From positions 300,300-359,655 of the forward strand of contig NZ_JXCA02000019.1 of the NCBI RefSeq assembly GCF_000828085.3: 59,356 nt of DNA, read 5' to 3'. Positions 41,622 to 51,485 of this stretch are shown one piece after another. Every line of letters begins with the position of its first letter. Within the stretch, counting starts at the first letter, position 1. The position numbers and the translations under genes are program-made. This DNA is from Scytonema tolypothrichoides VB-61278 (GTDB lineage: Bacteria; Cyanobacteriota; Cyanobacteriia; Cyanobacteriales; Nostocaceae). Under the pieces are notes generated by a model. That model ran no database searches and was not told where the DNA came from. It worked only from the letters and a program-made list of their open reading frames with translations.

Positions 41622-44600
41622 ATGGCATTTTCTTCCATTGTGCGTGCTTTGGGCCGGTCTGGGCTCACCACTGAACTCCTCTCTAAACTCAGTCGGCAAC
41701 AAGAGTTGCTGTTAAGTGGTATTCCTCGCTTGCCCAAAGGTTTGGTCGCTTCAGCGTTGGCTCAAACCCAGAGCAAGAATTTGTTCGTGGTCTGTGCAAC
41801 TCTGGAAGAAGCCGGACGCTGGACTACACAACTAGAAGCAATGGGGTGGCAAACGGTACATTTCTACCCAACCTCCGAGGCGTCCCCATACGAACCTTTT
41901 GACCCCGAAACCGAAATGACTTGGGGACAGATGCAAGTCCTTGCGGATTTGATACAACTTGCCAGAGGAAGAGATGAGGAACTTGGCGATGCAAAATCTT
42001 CCTCATCCCCCTTACCCAAAATGGCAGTTGTCGCTACTGTCGCCGCCCTACAACCTCATCTACCACCTGCAGAAGCTTTTAAACCTTTTTGCTTCACCCT
42101 AAGACGTGGTATGGAATTTGACTTAGATACCTTCAGTGAAGAAATCACGAAACTGGGGTACGAAAGAGTTCCTTTGGTAGAAACAGAAGGACAGTGGAGT
42201 CGGCGCGGCGATATTGTTGACGTGTTTCCTGTGTCCTCAGAGTTACCCGTACGGCTAGATTGGTTTGGCGACGAAATTGAGCAGATACGGGAATTTGACC
42301 CAGCAACCCAACGTTCTGCAGCCCTTGACAAAATAGACCAGCTGATCCTAACTCCTACAAGCTTTGCTCCCATCCTGATGACAGCACTGAAAGATAATGC
42401 TGAGTTCCAAGCACTGAGTGCTCAATTAAGTGATGACTCAGAAGTTGATATTCAGGACTCTACACTTGTGGAGGGTACCCGTCGCTTTTTAGGATTAGCT
42501 TTTGATAAACCTGCTTCTCTGTTAGATTATTTACCTGAAAATACGTTAATTACTATTGATGAACCAGAACAGTGTCACGCCCATAGCGATCGCTGGGTAG
42601 AAAATGCAGAAGAACAATGGGAACTTTTGGGAAGCAGGTTAGCAGAGGAAGCAGGGGAAGCAGGGGAAGCAGGGGGAGCAGGGGAAGTAGGGGAAATTTC
42701 CACGTTGTTGCCAAGAATTCACCGCTCTTTTGATGAGTGTCTCGCTGATACAGCAAAATTTCCCAAACTAAATCTATCAGAACTGGTTGAGGAAAACAGT
42801 GGTATTAATCTTGCCTGTCGCAGGGTGCCAGTTATGCCGCACCAATTCGCTAAAATTGCAGAAACACTGCGACAAGAACGCGATCGCAACTTCTCAGTTT
42901 GGCTAATGTCTGCCCAACCTTCGCGTTCTGTGTCCCTATTGCAAGAACACGACTGTCCCGCCCAGTTTATTCCTAACCCCCGCGACTACCAAGCGATTGA
43001 AAAACTACAAATCAATCACACACCAGTCGCCCTGAAATATTCCGGTCTTGCTGAACTCGAAGGTTTCATTTTACCTACGTTCCGGCTTGTCGTCGTTACT
43101 GACCGTGAATTTTACGGTCAGCACTCCCTAGCGACTCCTAGCTACATCCGTAAGCGGAGAAAAGCTGCTTCTAAACAAGTTGATCCCAACAAGCTGCGTC
43201 CAGGGGATTTTGTCGTTCATAAGAACCACGGTGTAGGTAAATTCCTCAAGCTAGAAAGTCTCACACTAAACGACGAAATTCGTGAGTATTTGGTGGTGCA
43301 GTATGCAGACGGCTTATTGCGTGTCGCAGCTGACCAAGTTGGTGTTTTGTCGCGGTTGCGTACGACAAACGAGAAACCACCAGAACTCAACAAAATGACG
43401 GGTAAGGCTTGGGAAAATACAAAGAATAGAGTTCGCAAAGCGATTAAGAAATTGGCGGTGGACTTACTTAAGCTGTATGCATCGCGATCGCAACAAAAAG
43501 GCATTACTTACCCACAAGATACACCCTGGCAGCAGGAATTAGAAGACTCGTTCCCCTACCAAGCGACAACTGATCAACTGAAAGCGACTCAGGATGTAAA
43601 ACGGGATATGGAAAGCGATCGCCCAATGGATCGCTTAGTTTGTGGAGATGTCGGTTTTGGAAAAACAGAAGTCGCAATTCGCGCTATTTTCAAAGCTGTC
43701 ACCTCTGGCGGAAAACAAGTAGCACTGCTTGCACCCACTACCATCTTGACTCAGCAACATTACCACACCTTAAAAGAACGCTTTGCGCCCTACCCCATTA
43801 ACGTCGGGTTACTCAACCGCTTCCGGACTGCTGAAGAACGCCGCGATATTTTGAAACGACTGGCGACAGGAGAGTTAGATATCGTAGTCGGAACACACCA
43901 ACTTTTAGGTAAAGGCGTAGCCTTCCGCGACTTAGGACTTTTGGTAGTTGACGAAGAACAGCGGTTTGGTGTGAACCAAAAAGAAAGAATCAAAAGCCTG
44001 AAAACTCAGGTTGATGTGCTGACTCTTTCTGCAACTCCTATTCCCCGAACCTTATATATGTCCTTATCAGGAATTCGAGAAATGAGTTTGATTGCGACAC
44101 CACCCCCATCCAGACGACCAATTCAAACTCATTTGTCACCAATGAATCCGGATAGCATACGCACTGCAATTCGTCAAGAACTCGACCGAGGGGGACAGGT
44201 GTTTTACGTCGTTCCGCGAGTTGAGGGAATAGAGGAAATAGGAACACAGTTGCGGGAGATGATACCGAGTGCGAGAGTTGCGATCGCCCACGGTCAAATG
44301 GATGAAAGCCAATTAGAATCAACCATGCTAACTTTCAGCAATGGTGAAGCAGACATTCTTGTTTGTACCACAATTATTGAATCTGGTTTGGATATTCCGC
44401 GAGTCAACACTATTTTAATTGAAGATGCTCACCGCTTCGGATTAGCTCAACTGTACCAACTACGGGGTCGTGTTGGTCGTGCGGGAATTCAAGCTCATGC
44501 ATGGTTATTTTATCCCAAACAGCGGACGTTATCCGACGCCGCACGTCAGCGGTTACGAGCAATCCAGGAATTTACGCAACTCGGTTCCGGCTATCAATTA

Positions 44601-45212
44601 GCAATGCGGGATATGGAAATCCGGGGTGTGGGTAACTTGTTGGGTGCAGAACAGTCGGGACAAATGGAGGCGATCGGTTTTGATTTATATATGGAAATGC
44701 TAGAAGAAGCTATCCGTGAAATCAGAGGACAAGAAATTCCTAAAGTTGATGATACCCAAATTGATCTCAACCTGACAGCGTTTGTCCCAGCCGATTACAT
44801 CACCGATTTGGATCAAAAGATGAGTGCTTACCGTGCGGTTGCAGCTGCAAAATCTAAAGAAGAATTATTGCAGATTGCTGCTGAGTGGAATGATCGATAT
44901 GGGGTAATTCCTAAACCAGCCACTCAATTGTTGCGAGTGATGGAACTCAAACAATTGGCGAAGAAACTAGGATTTAGCCGAATTAAACCAGAAAACAAAC
45001 AGCACATCGTTTTAGAAACGCAAATGGAAGAACCTGGTTGGAAGAACTTAGCGGAAAATTTGTCAGAAAGCCTCAGATCACGCTTTGTTTACTCTCCTGG
45101 TAAAGTGACAGTGCGGGGTTTAGGAGTGATGAAAGCAGATCAACAATTGCAAACGTTAATTGATGCTTTTGATAAGATGCAGGGTGCTGTTGTGGAGGAG
45201 GCTGTTGTTTAA
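41622..45212 (+). CDS. mfd: Transcription-repair coupling factor Mfd
   Basis: Mfd removes stalled RNA polymerase from DNA lesions and recruits UvrA. The 1196-residue protein has the UvrB-homology domains ([31 protein letters not shown]), the RNA-polymerase-interaction domain ([19 protein letters not shown]), and a RecG-like helicase core: [18 protein letters not shown] (Walker A), [10 protein letters not shown] (DEEQ), [31 protein letters not shown] and QLRGRVGR. A tail TRCF domain follows. Residues about 340-360 ([17 protein letters not shown]) are encoded by tandem GGGGAAGCA-type repeats and are an insertion. Start at ATG 41622 matches the usual N terminus. Confidence 0.96.
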   Translation: MAFSSIVRALGRSGLTTELLSKLSRQQELLLSGIPRLPKGLVASALAQTQSKNLFVVCATLEEAGRWTTQLEAMGWQTVHFYPTSEASPYEPFDPETEMTWGQMQVLADLIQLARGRDEELGDAKSSSSPLPKMAVVATVAALQPHLPPAEAFKPFCFTLRRGMEFDLDTFSEEITKLGYERVPLVETEGQWSRRGDIVDVFPVSSELPVRLDWFGDEIEQIREFDPATQRSAALDKIDQLILTPTSFAPILMTALKDNAEFQALSAQLSDDSEVDIQDSTLVEGTRRFLGLAFDKPASLLDYLPENTLITIDEPEQCHAHSDRWVENAEEQWELLGSRLAEEAGEAGEAGGAGEVGEISTLLPRIHRSFDECLADTAKFPKLNLSELVEENSGINLACRRVPVMPHQFAKIAETLRQERDRNFSVWLMSAQPSRSVSLLQEHDCPAQFIPNPRDYQAIEKLQINHTPVALKYSGLAELEGFILPTFRLVVVTDREFYGQHSLATPSYIRKRRKAASKQVDPNKLRPGDFVVHKNHGVGKFLKLESLTLNDEIREYLVVQYADGLLRVAADQVGVLSRLRTTNEKPPELNKMTGKAWENTKNRVRKAIKKLAVDLLKLYASRSQQKGITYPQDTPWQQELEDSFPYQATTDQLKATQDVKRDMESDRPMDRLVCGDVGFGKTEVAIRAIFKAVTSGGKQVALLAPTTILTQQHYHTLKERFAPYPINVGLLNRFRTAEERRDILKRLATGELDIVVGTHQLLGKGVAFRDLGLLVVDEEQRFGVNQKERIKSLKTQVDVLTLSATPIPRTLYMSLSGIREMSLIATPPPSRRPIQTHLSPMNPDSIRTAIRQELDRGGQVFYVVPRVEGIEEIGTQLREMIPSARVAIAHGQMDESQLESTMLTFSNGEADILVCTTIIESGLDIPRVNTILIEDAHRFGLAQLYQLRGRVGRAGIQAHAWLFYPKQRTLSDAARQRLRAIQEFTQLGSGYQLAMRDMEIRGVGNLLGAEQSGQMEAIGFDLYMEMLEEAIREIRGQEIPKVDDTQIDLNLTAFVPADYITDLDQKMSAYRAVAAAKSKEELLQIAAEWNDRYGVIPKPATQLLRVMELKQLAKKLGFSRIKPENKQHIVLETQMEEPGWKNLAENLSESLRSRFVYSPGKVTVRGLGVMKADQQLQTLIDAFDKMQGAVVEEAVV
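42631..42697. repeat. GGGGAAGCA-type tandem repeat inside mfd
   Basis: Imperfect 9-base units (GAAGCAGGG) are repeated about six times in frame, giving [16 protein letters not shown]. The same units form the intergenic-type repeat at 24893-24980. Confidence 0.75.
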
Positions 45213-45220
45213 AATTGTAG

Positions 45221-45240
45221 AGACGCGATGCATCGCGTCT
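45221..45240. repeat. Perfect 20-nt palindrome AGACGCGATG/CATCGCGTCT after mfd
   Basis: A perfect inverted repeat 8 bases after the mfd stop, embedded as GTAGAGACGCG...CGCGTCTTG. Same family as 34032-34055. It may also help end the mfd transcript. Confidence 0.75.
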
Positions 45241-45296
45241 TGATCATCCAAAATTCTCAATATCTCATTCAAAATTAAATGGCATATAGTGAGTTT

Positions 45297-45512
45297 ATGT
45301 ATAAAGTTCTGCAAGCTACTTGTGAAAATGGCAATCTCATACTGAAGGAAAAACTAAGTTCTGAAATGGAAGGTAAAACCCTCAAAATAATTATTGTAGA
45401 GACAGATGAGCTTGAAGCAAAGAAAGAACGATTTTTTAGTCTTTTAGACAAACATTCATTTGCTCTGCCCGCGAACTATCAATTCGATAGAGAGGAACTG
45501 CATGGCAGATAA
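45297..45512 (+). CDS. Antitoxin-like protein paired with the PIN toxin
   Basis: This 71-residue protein (from ATG 45297; the frame opens at ATG 45279) reads MYKVLQATCENGNLILKEKL then SSEMEGKTLKIIIVETDELEAKKERFFSLLDKHSFALPANYQFDREELHGR. The front looks like a small beta domain, the back is charged and helical and could wrap the toxin. Similar two-part proteins without a recognised name occur ahead of PIN-domain toxins. The coding end overlaps the PIN start by 11 bases, so translation is coupled. The antitoxin role is inferred from position. Confidence 0.65.
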   Translation: MYKVLQATCENGNLILKEKLSSEMEGKTLKIIIVETDELEAKKERFFSLLDKHSFALPANYQFDREELHGR

Positions 45513-45921
45513 GGTGATGATAGACACCAACCTTTGGGTCTATCTATATGCAAAGAATCCTCAAGAAAAATATCTAAAAGTTAAAAAAATAATTTCTGAG
45601 AATTTTGATTGCCTGACTGTCAGCACTCAGATTTTAGGGGAACTTTATAATGTTTTAACAAAAAAGAATTTGACATCGAAAGAAGAAGCAAAACAAATCA
45701 TTCAGGAAATTGCTACGAATTTTACAGTTTTGGAAATTGATACTTTAAAAGTCTTGACAGCACTAGACATAAATTCAGGATATGGATACTCTTATTGGGA
45801 TAGTTTAGTTATATCTACGGCTTTACTCAGTAATTGCAGCATTCTCTACTCAGAAGATATGCAAAATAACCAACTAATAGAAAAGAAAACAAGAATAGTC
45901 AACCCATTGACTGACGTGTAG
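45502..45921 (+). CDS. PIN-domain ribonuclease toxin (VapC-like)
   Basis: This protein of 139 residues has the PIN acid residues: D8 in VMIDTNLWVYLYAKN, E in TQILGELYNVLTKKN (about 44) and D in SGYGYSYWDSLVISTALLS (about 99) with a final D in YSEDMQNN. VapC-type toxins cleave tRNA or rRNA. The ATG at 45502 (MADKVMIDTN) is preferred over the upstream ATG at 45460 since it has an AGAGGAAC ribosome site. It pairs with the preceding antitoxin-like gene. Codon use is A/T-rich compared with mfd, hinting at transfer (inference). Confidence 0.82.
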   Translation: MADKVMIDTNLWVYLYAKNPQEKYLKVKKIISENFDCLTVSTQILGELYNVLTKKNLTSKEEAKQIIQEIATNFTVLEIDTLKVLTALDINSGYGYSYWDSLVISTALLSNCSILYSEDMQNNQLIEKKTRIVNPLTDV

Positions 45922-45944
45922 TTAGATTTTATACTATATTTTTG

Positions 45945-46066
45945 ACTCTCCTGGTAAAGTAACAGTGCGGAATTTAGGAGTGATAAAAGCAGATCAACAA
46001 TTGCAAACGTTGATCGATGCTTTTAGTAAGATGCTTTCTTGGGTTATGGAGGAGGCGATCGCCTAA
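45945..46066 (+). pseudogene. Displaced second copy of the mfd 3' end
   Basis: The 122 bases aligned with mfd 45091-45212 have exactly the same length and share most bases, including TCTCCTGGTAAAGT, GCAGATCAACAATTGCAAACG and GGAGGAGGC. In the mfd frame they translate [20 protein letters not shown], then TLIDAFSKMLSWVMEEAIA and stop, still open. This copy has no start. It lies 23 bases after the PIN toxin gene, so the toxin-antitoxin pair sits between two copies of the mfd tail. Confidence 0.85.
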
Positions 46067-46150
46067 AAGGAGAAGTTGGCTAGTAGTAAGTGCTGTTTTC
46101 GCGCTTAGCGCCTACTACGAACTTTAATTTCCTTATGCCCTAGTTACGTA

Positions 46151-46609
46151 ATGAGTCATGACTTATTCATCAACTTTTCTATAAAACACAATATGACTAA
46201 TATCTTTACTCCTGAAGAAATTGACACCATTACCTCAGAAATTGATAACCAACTTAGCGAACTAAGAACGAGTTCTGTATCAGATTCCAAGGAAGGAGAA
46301 ACTGAGGAAACCAAAGCATTGCCTGTTAAGCAAAGCCAAGTCATTGAAAAAATGACTCAAGAAAACCCCGAAAGTTTTTTAAAAAAATTTGCACGGGCAG
46401 CGAAAAGCGATTTGTGCCAAGAAGGAGGCGTGCTAAATACTCAGTGGAAAAAGTGGGCTGACCTCAATAATCAAGATGTGATAGATAAGTTTAGCATTGC
46501 TTTGGTAGCACTGGGATTTTCTGGTAATATGCTGCAAATTCTGGTTGTTGCTGTTGCTGTGATTGTGATTCATATCGGCGTTAAGGCATTTTGCGAGAAT
46601 TATTCTTAG
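46151..46609 (+). CDS. Small tail-anchored membrane protein ahead of the CHAT gene
   Basis: This 152-residue protein is not recognised as a family. It starts MSHDLF... with a possible better start at the ATG 46193 (MTNIFTPEEIDTITSEIDNQL). The middle is acidic and polar, with QENPESFLKKFARAAKSDL and GVLNTQWKKWADLN. The end is a single hydrophobic helix (LQILVVAVAVIVIHIGVKAF), so it may be a tail-anchored membrane protein. The next gene, on the same strand 106 bases on, encodes the CHAT protein; the pair may be a two-part system (inference). Confidence 0.6.
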   Translation: MSHDLFINFSIKHNMTNIFTPEEIDTITSEIDNQLSELRTSSVSDSKEGETEETKALPVKQSQVIEKMTQENPESFLKKFARAAKSDLCQEGGVLNTQWKKWADLNNQDVIDKFSIALVALGFSGNMLQILVVAVAVIVIHIGVKAFCENYS

Positions 46610-46715
46610 TATTTTTGTTTTTGGACTGTAAACCGATTGTTTCTGGAATTCTAGGTAAAGGGTTTGTATCTATACTTAAGACAACTCCCACACTTAGCCC
46701 TCAAAGTCGTGACCT

Positions 46716-49700
46716 ATGGAATTAAATCTGCGCTTTCCAGAAATCAATCAAGTGATTGTCAAACTTGATGAGCAAGAAACTGACAGGCTACCTTTTAGTT
46801 CGCCGCTAAGCGCAGAAGACCAAGAAAATATTCGCTGGTATTTAGAAACTTATGCGACGCATTATACCACAGATGTGGATGATGCAAGGGCAAAAGAAAT
46901 AGCTGATAAATTGGCGCAATGGGGCGAGGATTTGTTTAACGCTGTCTTCCAGCCTCGGACTGCCCAGCGGATATTTAATGATTTCCAGGATGAAGCTGAA
47001 CCAGGACGCTTATTAACAATCAGCGCCAGTCATCCGACAATTTTATCGCTTCCTTGGGAATTGTTGCGTGACCCGGAAAGCACCTATTTATGTCATGAAA
47101 ATCCCCGAATTTCGATTCGTCGCCGCTTGGCAGGGGCGGGAGGTGGTCGAAGACCGTTTAAAGTTAAGGTAAAAGATTGTTTACGCTTGCTGTTTGTCGT
47201 CAGTCGTCCCAGTGATGCCGGGTTTATTGATCCGCGTGGTGAAGCGCAGGCGGTTTTGGATGGTATTCAACAAGAAGCAGCCGGACGAGTTGAAGTAGAA
47301 TTTTTGCGTCCAGCAACATTGGATAATTTGGTAGCGCGGTTAGAAGACTCCCGCAAACCCCCTGTGGATATTGTGCATTTTGATGGGCATGGGGTGTTTG
47401 ATGTTGATGGGCGGTTTCATGAACGGGCAAAACACAGCGATCGCCTAGCAGCAACAAAAGGCGATCATGAAAATAACGGCAATACGGGTTATCTGTTGTT
47501 TGAGGATAAAGAAGGAAAAACAGCCCTGATCACTGCTGAAACTTTGGGTGATATGCTGAACCGCCAAAAAGTCGGGTTAATTGTCTTGTCTGCTTGTCAG
47601 TCAGCGGCGATGGCTGGTGAGGATGGAGAAGATGCAATGGGTTGTGTCGCCGCCAGGTTAACTCATGCGGGAATTCCAGCTGTGTTGGCGATGACTCATT
47701 CGGTATTGGTGACAACCGCCCAGCAATTGTTTGCCAAATTTTATCAGGGTTTGGTGTCGGGCGTTGGTATGGGCGAGGCGTTGGATAATGCGCGGCGGGA
47801 CTTGTATCTCAACCAGGAACGCGGAGAACGACAACGGGGTGAGGAACGGATAACTCTAAAATTGCAGGACTGGTTTTTACCAGCACTCTATCAAGCGGGT
47901 GGAGATACACCTTTACTGACTCCTACTCCTCACTCCCTCCCTCTCTCCCTCCCTCACTCCCTCCCCCACTCCTCCTCATGGGGAAATTTGCCGCCTTTAC
48001 AAGAAGCTGGATTTTTTGGTCGCAGTCGCCAATTGTGGGAGATAGAACGGTGGTTTGTGCAGGGGACACGCCGCTTAACAGTTTCGGGTTTTGGCGGACA
48101 GGGAAAAACTTATCTCGTTCAAGAAGCAGGACGCTGGTTGCACCGCACAGGGATGTTTGAGAAAGTGTGTTTTGTCGATTATGCTGCGTTTCAAGGTGTG
48201 GATGCGGTAGGATTGGCACTCAGCACTCTGGCGACAGTGTTGGAAAAGAATTTAATTGATGCTGCCGCAGCAACTCAGGCATTGAGAAACCAAGCAACTT
48301 TGCTGATTTTGGATAACTTGGAAAGCTTGAACCCAGAACCTTTACAGGAACTGTTAACCGTGGCGAAACAGTGGTCTGAGGTTGGGGAATGTCGGCTATT
48401 AATCACGACTAGAACGCCAGATTTTACCCATCCTGATTATCCCACAGAAGGTAGTCGCAAACATATTTCCTTGCCGTTGGGAGGTTTGGGACGAGAAGAT
48501 GCTCTGGCGTATTTCCAGAGTTTGATCAAACTACCTCCAGCACCCAAATTTGACCCGCCCAAACGCGAGGTGTTGTTGGAATTGTTTAAGCTGGTGGATT
48601 TTCATCCCCTGTCGATTGGTTTGTTGGCGAGACAGTTGAAAATCCGTCGTCCAGCAGAGTTGGGGCAAAGGTTGGAAGCGTTGATCGCCCAAACACCAGA
48701 TAATCCCTTGTTGGCATCGTTGAATTTGTCTTTGGAAAAGTTGGACGCCCAGGCGATGCAGTTGTTACCTCGGTTGGGCGTGTTTCAGGGTGGGGCGCTT
48801 GAGTGTATGCTGCTGGATATCACTGAATATTCTAAGTTACAGTGGCAAAAGCTACGCCCAGCATTGGAAGCTACTGGTTTGATTCAACCCGAACACCTGC
48901 CTGGTTTTAGTGCGCCTTATCTCAAGTTTCACCCGACTTTAGCCCCTGCTTTGGGGTCGCGTTTGTCATCAGAAGTACAAGCAGAACTGGTTGCCCGTTA
49001 TCGGCAGCAATATTGTGCACTGTCTGGCTTTTTGTATGAGGAAGATAGCCAAAATCCCCATGAAATCCGTGCCATTGCCCAACGGGAATTGCCGAATTTA
49101 CTGTATGCAGTTCACGGGACGTTGGATGCAGGTGAAGAATGGGCAGTGGATTTTGTTAGCAACGTAAACAGATTTCTTGACTACTTCGGACTCAACCGCG
49201 ATCGCACTTTACTTACCCAACAGCTTGCCCAATTGACTGTGGAAGTGGGTTCCCATACATGGTATCTTTCACGTACTAATTTAGGTGATAAATTATACGA
49301 TGTACGGCGCTATCAAGAAGCGGCACGAGTGTTTGGTGAGATACTGGCAGGGTTGGGTGAGCAACCGAGTTATAACCACTGTGTTATTTTAACTAGACTG
49401 GGGCGGTGCTTGAGGTTTCAAGGACAAACATCACACGCAGCAGAACTTTTCCGTCAGGGGTTGGCAGAGGCGCAACAATTGGAACAGTCTGATGATGTCA
49501 AACAACTGATAAAGACTTTGCAGGCTGATTTGGCGGATGTGCTGAGGGACATGGGGGATTATGGTGAGGCACACATCGCTTATGAGGCGTCATTGACTAT
49601 TGCCAAAGAACTGGGAAACTTTCGTGGAACTGCAGTAGTAAATGGACAACTTGGTACTTTAGCCCTGTTCCAAAGCAACCTTCCAGAAGCTCAACAGCGT

Positions 49701-50498
49701 TACCGTGAAGCACTAACGACTTTCCAGCAACTGCATGAACCAGCATCGGAAGCAGTGTTTTGGCATCAACTGGGTATGGTGTACCAAGAAGCCAAGCAGT
49801 GGGACGCTGCGGAAAATGCCTACCGACAAGCAGCACAGATTGAAGAATCTCAAGGTAATCTGGCAGGTGCAGCAACGACTTGGAATCAATTAGCTGGAGT
49901 CCATGAAGATGCTGGCAAACCGACAGAGGCAGAGGCTTGGTATTGCAAGGCAATCAAAGGTGGAAAAGCAACGGGAGATAAGTTAGGGGTATCCAACAGA
50001 CTCAGTAACCTTGCTAACTTATTACAAAACCAACCGCACCGTTTAACCGACGCACGACAATTGGCAGAAGAGGCATTAGCTATCCACATAAGCTTAGATC
50101 CCGCTGCGGCTAAGATTTGGAGAACCTATAACATCTTGGCTAAGATTGCCGACAAACAGGGCGACACCACCCAAGCCAAGGAATATCGTCGTTTGTCGCG
50201 AGAGGCAAAGGCGGCGTTTGCGGGGACAAAGTATGAGTTGCGGAAATATGGACAGTTTATTGCTGTGGTGGTAGCCGGTGTGGATGATGCAGAAGTGACG
50301 GAACAGCTAGAAGCTGTGCTGGAAAACAGCATGAAAAATGGTTGGGGTAATCTCGTAGCTGCTATCCATCGCATATTAGACGGTGAGCGTGATCAGGATG
50401 TGCTGTGCGAGTCGTTGGATTTGGAAGATTCTATGATTATCTACGCTATCCTGCAAGGTATTGCTGATCCCCAGTCGCTTGAGGCATTGTTGGAATGA
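46716..50498 (+). CDS. CHAT protease-NTPase-TPR protein (STAND-type)
   Basis: This 1260-residue protein has an N-terminal CHAT caspase-like protease (about 80-395) with the catalytic H225 in VHFDGHGVF and C294 in VLSACQSA; a Ser/Pro/His linker (about 402-422) coded by simple repeats; a P-loop NTPase of the STAND group (GFGGQGKT, 458-465; LLILDNLE as Walker B; LLITTRTPDF); and tetratricopeptide repeats (about 850-1170, such as EAHIAYEASLTIAKELGN). A C-terminal domain (about 1175-1260) contains AVLENSMKNGWGNLVAAIHRIL. CHAT-STAND proteins act in bacterial conflict and programmed-death pathways, where TPRs sense a trigger and CHAT cleaves partners. All catalytic residues are present. Confidence 0.9.
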   Translation: MELNLRFPEINQVIVKLDEQETDRLPFSSPLSAEDQENIRWYLETYATHYTTDVDDARAKEIADKLAQWGEDLFNAVFQPRTAQRIFNDFQDEAEPGRLLTISASHPTILSLPWELLRDPESTYLCHENPRISIRRRLAGAGGGRRPFKVKVKDCLRLLFVVSRPSDAGFIDPRGEAQAVLDGIQQEAAGRVEVEFLRPATLDNLVARLEDSRKPPVDIVHFDGHGVFDVDGRFHERAKHSDRLAATKGDHENNGNTGYLLFEDKEGKTALITAETLGDMLNRQKVGLIVLSACQSAAMAGEDGEDAMGCVAARLTHAGIPAVLAMTHSVLVTTAQQLFAKFYQGLVSGVGMGEALDNARRDLYLNQERGERQRGEERITLKLQDWFLPALYQAGGDTPLLTPTPHSLPLSLPHSLPHSSSWGNLPPLQEAGFFGRSRQLWEIERWFVQGTRRLTVSGFGGQGKTYLVQEAGRWLHRTGMFEKVCFVDYAAFQGVDAVGLALSTLATVLEKNLIDAAAATQALRNQATLLILDNLESLNPEPLQELLTVAKQWSEVGECRLLITTRTPDFTHPDYPTEGSRKHISLPLGGLGREDALAYFQSLIKLPPAPKFDPPKREVLLELFKLVDFHPLSIGLLARQLKIRRPAELGQRLEALIAQTPDNPLLASLNLSLEKLDAQAMQLLPRLGVFQGGALECMLLDITEYSKLQWQKLRPALEATGLIQPEHLPGFSAPYLKFHPTLAPALGSRLSSEVQAELVARYRQQYCALSGFLYEEDSQNPHEIRAIAQRELPNLLYAVHGTLDAGEEWAVDFVSNVNRFLDYFGLNRDRTLLTQQLAQLTVEVGSHTWYLSRTNLGDKLYDVRRYQEAARVFGEILAGLGEQPSYNHCVILTRLGRCLRFQGQTSHAAELFRQGLAEAQQLEQSDDVKQLIKTLQADLADVLRDMGDYGEAHIAYEASLTIAKELGNFRGTAVVNGQLGTLALFQSNLPEAQQRYREALTTFQQLHEPASEAVFWHQLGMVYQEAKQWDAAENAYRQAAQIEESQGNLAGAATTWNQLAGVHEDAGKPTEAEAWYCKAIKGGKATGDKLGVSNRLSNLANLLQNQPHRLTDARQLAEEALAIHISLDPAAAKIWRTYNILAKIADKQGDTTQAKEYRRLSREAKAAFAGTKYELRKYGQFIAVVVAGVDDAEVTEQLEAVLENSMKNGWGNLVAAIHRILDGERDQDVLCESLDLEDSMIIYAILQGIADPQSLEALLE
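47919..47982. repeat. CTCCCTC-type simple repeat inside the CHAT gene
   Basis: CTCCCTCCCTCTCTCCCTCC and related units encode the Ser/Pro/His/Leu linker (PTPHSLPLSLPHSLPHSS) between the CHAT and NTPase domains. The same type is intergenic at 19045-19070. Confidence 0.75.
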
Positions 50499-51052
50499 TG
50501 TTGATGGGGTGATGGCGTGATACGGAATTAGATCGTTTAAGCCCTCACAACTATATCCGCAGATGCTTCCCAAACTCTGTCCAGACTGCTATGTAGCTCA
50601 TTTATATCTTGGTCTTTTGTGATATATCTCACACCAAACTGGTGAACCAATAGCTACAATAAGAAGTGTTTATAAGTGACATAAAAACAATATATAGCTT
50701 AGGTATGAACTAGACGACTCTTCTAGGCAAAAAAACTACACCCCAAGGTACTGTGTGGTTTTAGCCGAGGTCGTTTACATTCAAAATATGAATTGACAAT
50801 TACAAATCTCAGATTTCAATCAGTATAAAACCTTTCTTTATAATTTTTTTATAGTATTGTATTAGGTTGAACAGTTTTTCACTGTACCGTCAGTTTAAAT
50901 AAAAATAATATACGGTGTTTACAAAAGTAAATATTCCGTGTATACATATATTTGGTATTGCCATGATTCTATTTCAAAAATTAGCTAAATGGATTTTATG
51001 GACAGCCAAAAACCCCTAACCAAACCATTCAAAGTTCAAGGTTAACTTAGCT
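50499..51052. other. Gene-free, A/T-rich region after the CHAT gene
   Basis: No gene or strong structure is seen in 554 bases. The TAGTATTGTATTAGG and TTTATAATTTTT stretches near 50840-50870 would serve as promoter elements for the next gene but no definite -10/-35 pair can be named. Confidence 0.4.
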
Positions 51053-51424
51053 ATGACGACTCTCAAAACTGGTAATCACGGTCAGCGTATTTTCTTCCCT
51101 GCTTTTGTTCACTCTGGATTGGAAGCTCATCAAACAGTCAATAAAAATCAAATAGCTCAACCGAAAATTGATTTACTTCAACCATTACGTCGTAAGCTTG
51201 ATTCATTAGAAATTCAAAATCCAAAATTAGCAAAATTTATTGCAAAAGTGATCCCGGCTCAATGTCCTTTTGAGCGAGATATTCTTCTGTTTGGTCGCAA
51301 AGTTGCCCACATTCCCCCAATGTGCAAGTTAAATCCGCTGTACGACGAACTTGTGGGATTACGTTTTCGTGCTTTGTGTTATTTGGCTGATGTCTGCGGT
51401 GAAGATATTCAAGCTTACTGTTAA
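51053..51424 (+). CDS. Mo-dependent nitrogenase C-terminal-domain protein (Mo-nitro_C, PF06967-like)
   Basis: This 123-residue protein ends with the pattern LAKFIAKVIPAQCPFERDIL, then FGRKVAHIPPMCKLNPLYDELVGLRFRALCYLADVCGED. I recognise this as the short Mo-nitro_C domain found in cyanobacteria, where it occurs as a free-standing protein as well as near nif genes. Four cysteines (CPFERD, MCKLNP, LCYLAD, VCGED) are candidate metal or redox ligands. No nif genes are present here. Function is unknown; the name reflects family history more than activity. Confidence 0.8.
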   Translation: MTTLKTGNHGQRIFFPAFVHSGLEAHQTVNKNQIAQPKIDLLQPLRRKLDSLEIQNPKLAKFIAKVIPAQCPFERDILLFGRKVAHIPPMCKLNPLYDELVGLRFRALCYLADVCGEDIQAYC

Positions 51425-51485
51425 ACTTTGAAATCATTACTTCATAAGGTCATAGCTTGGCTCACAGTGCAAGTTTCATCTTAAT

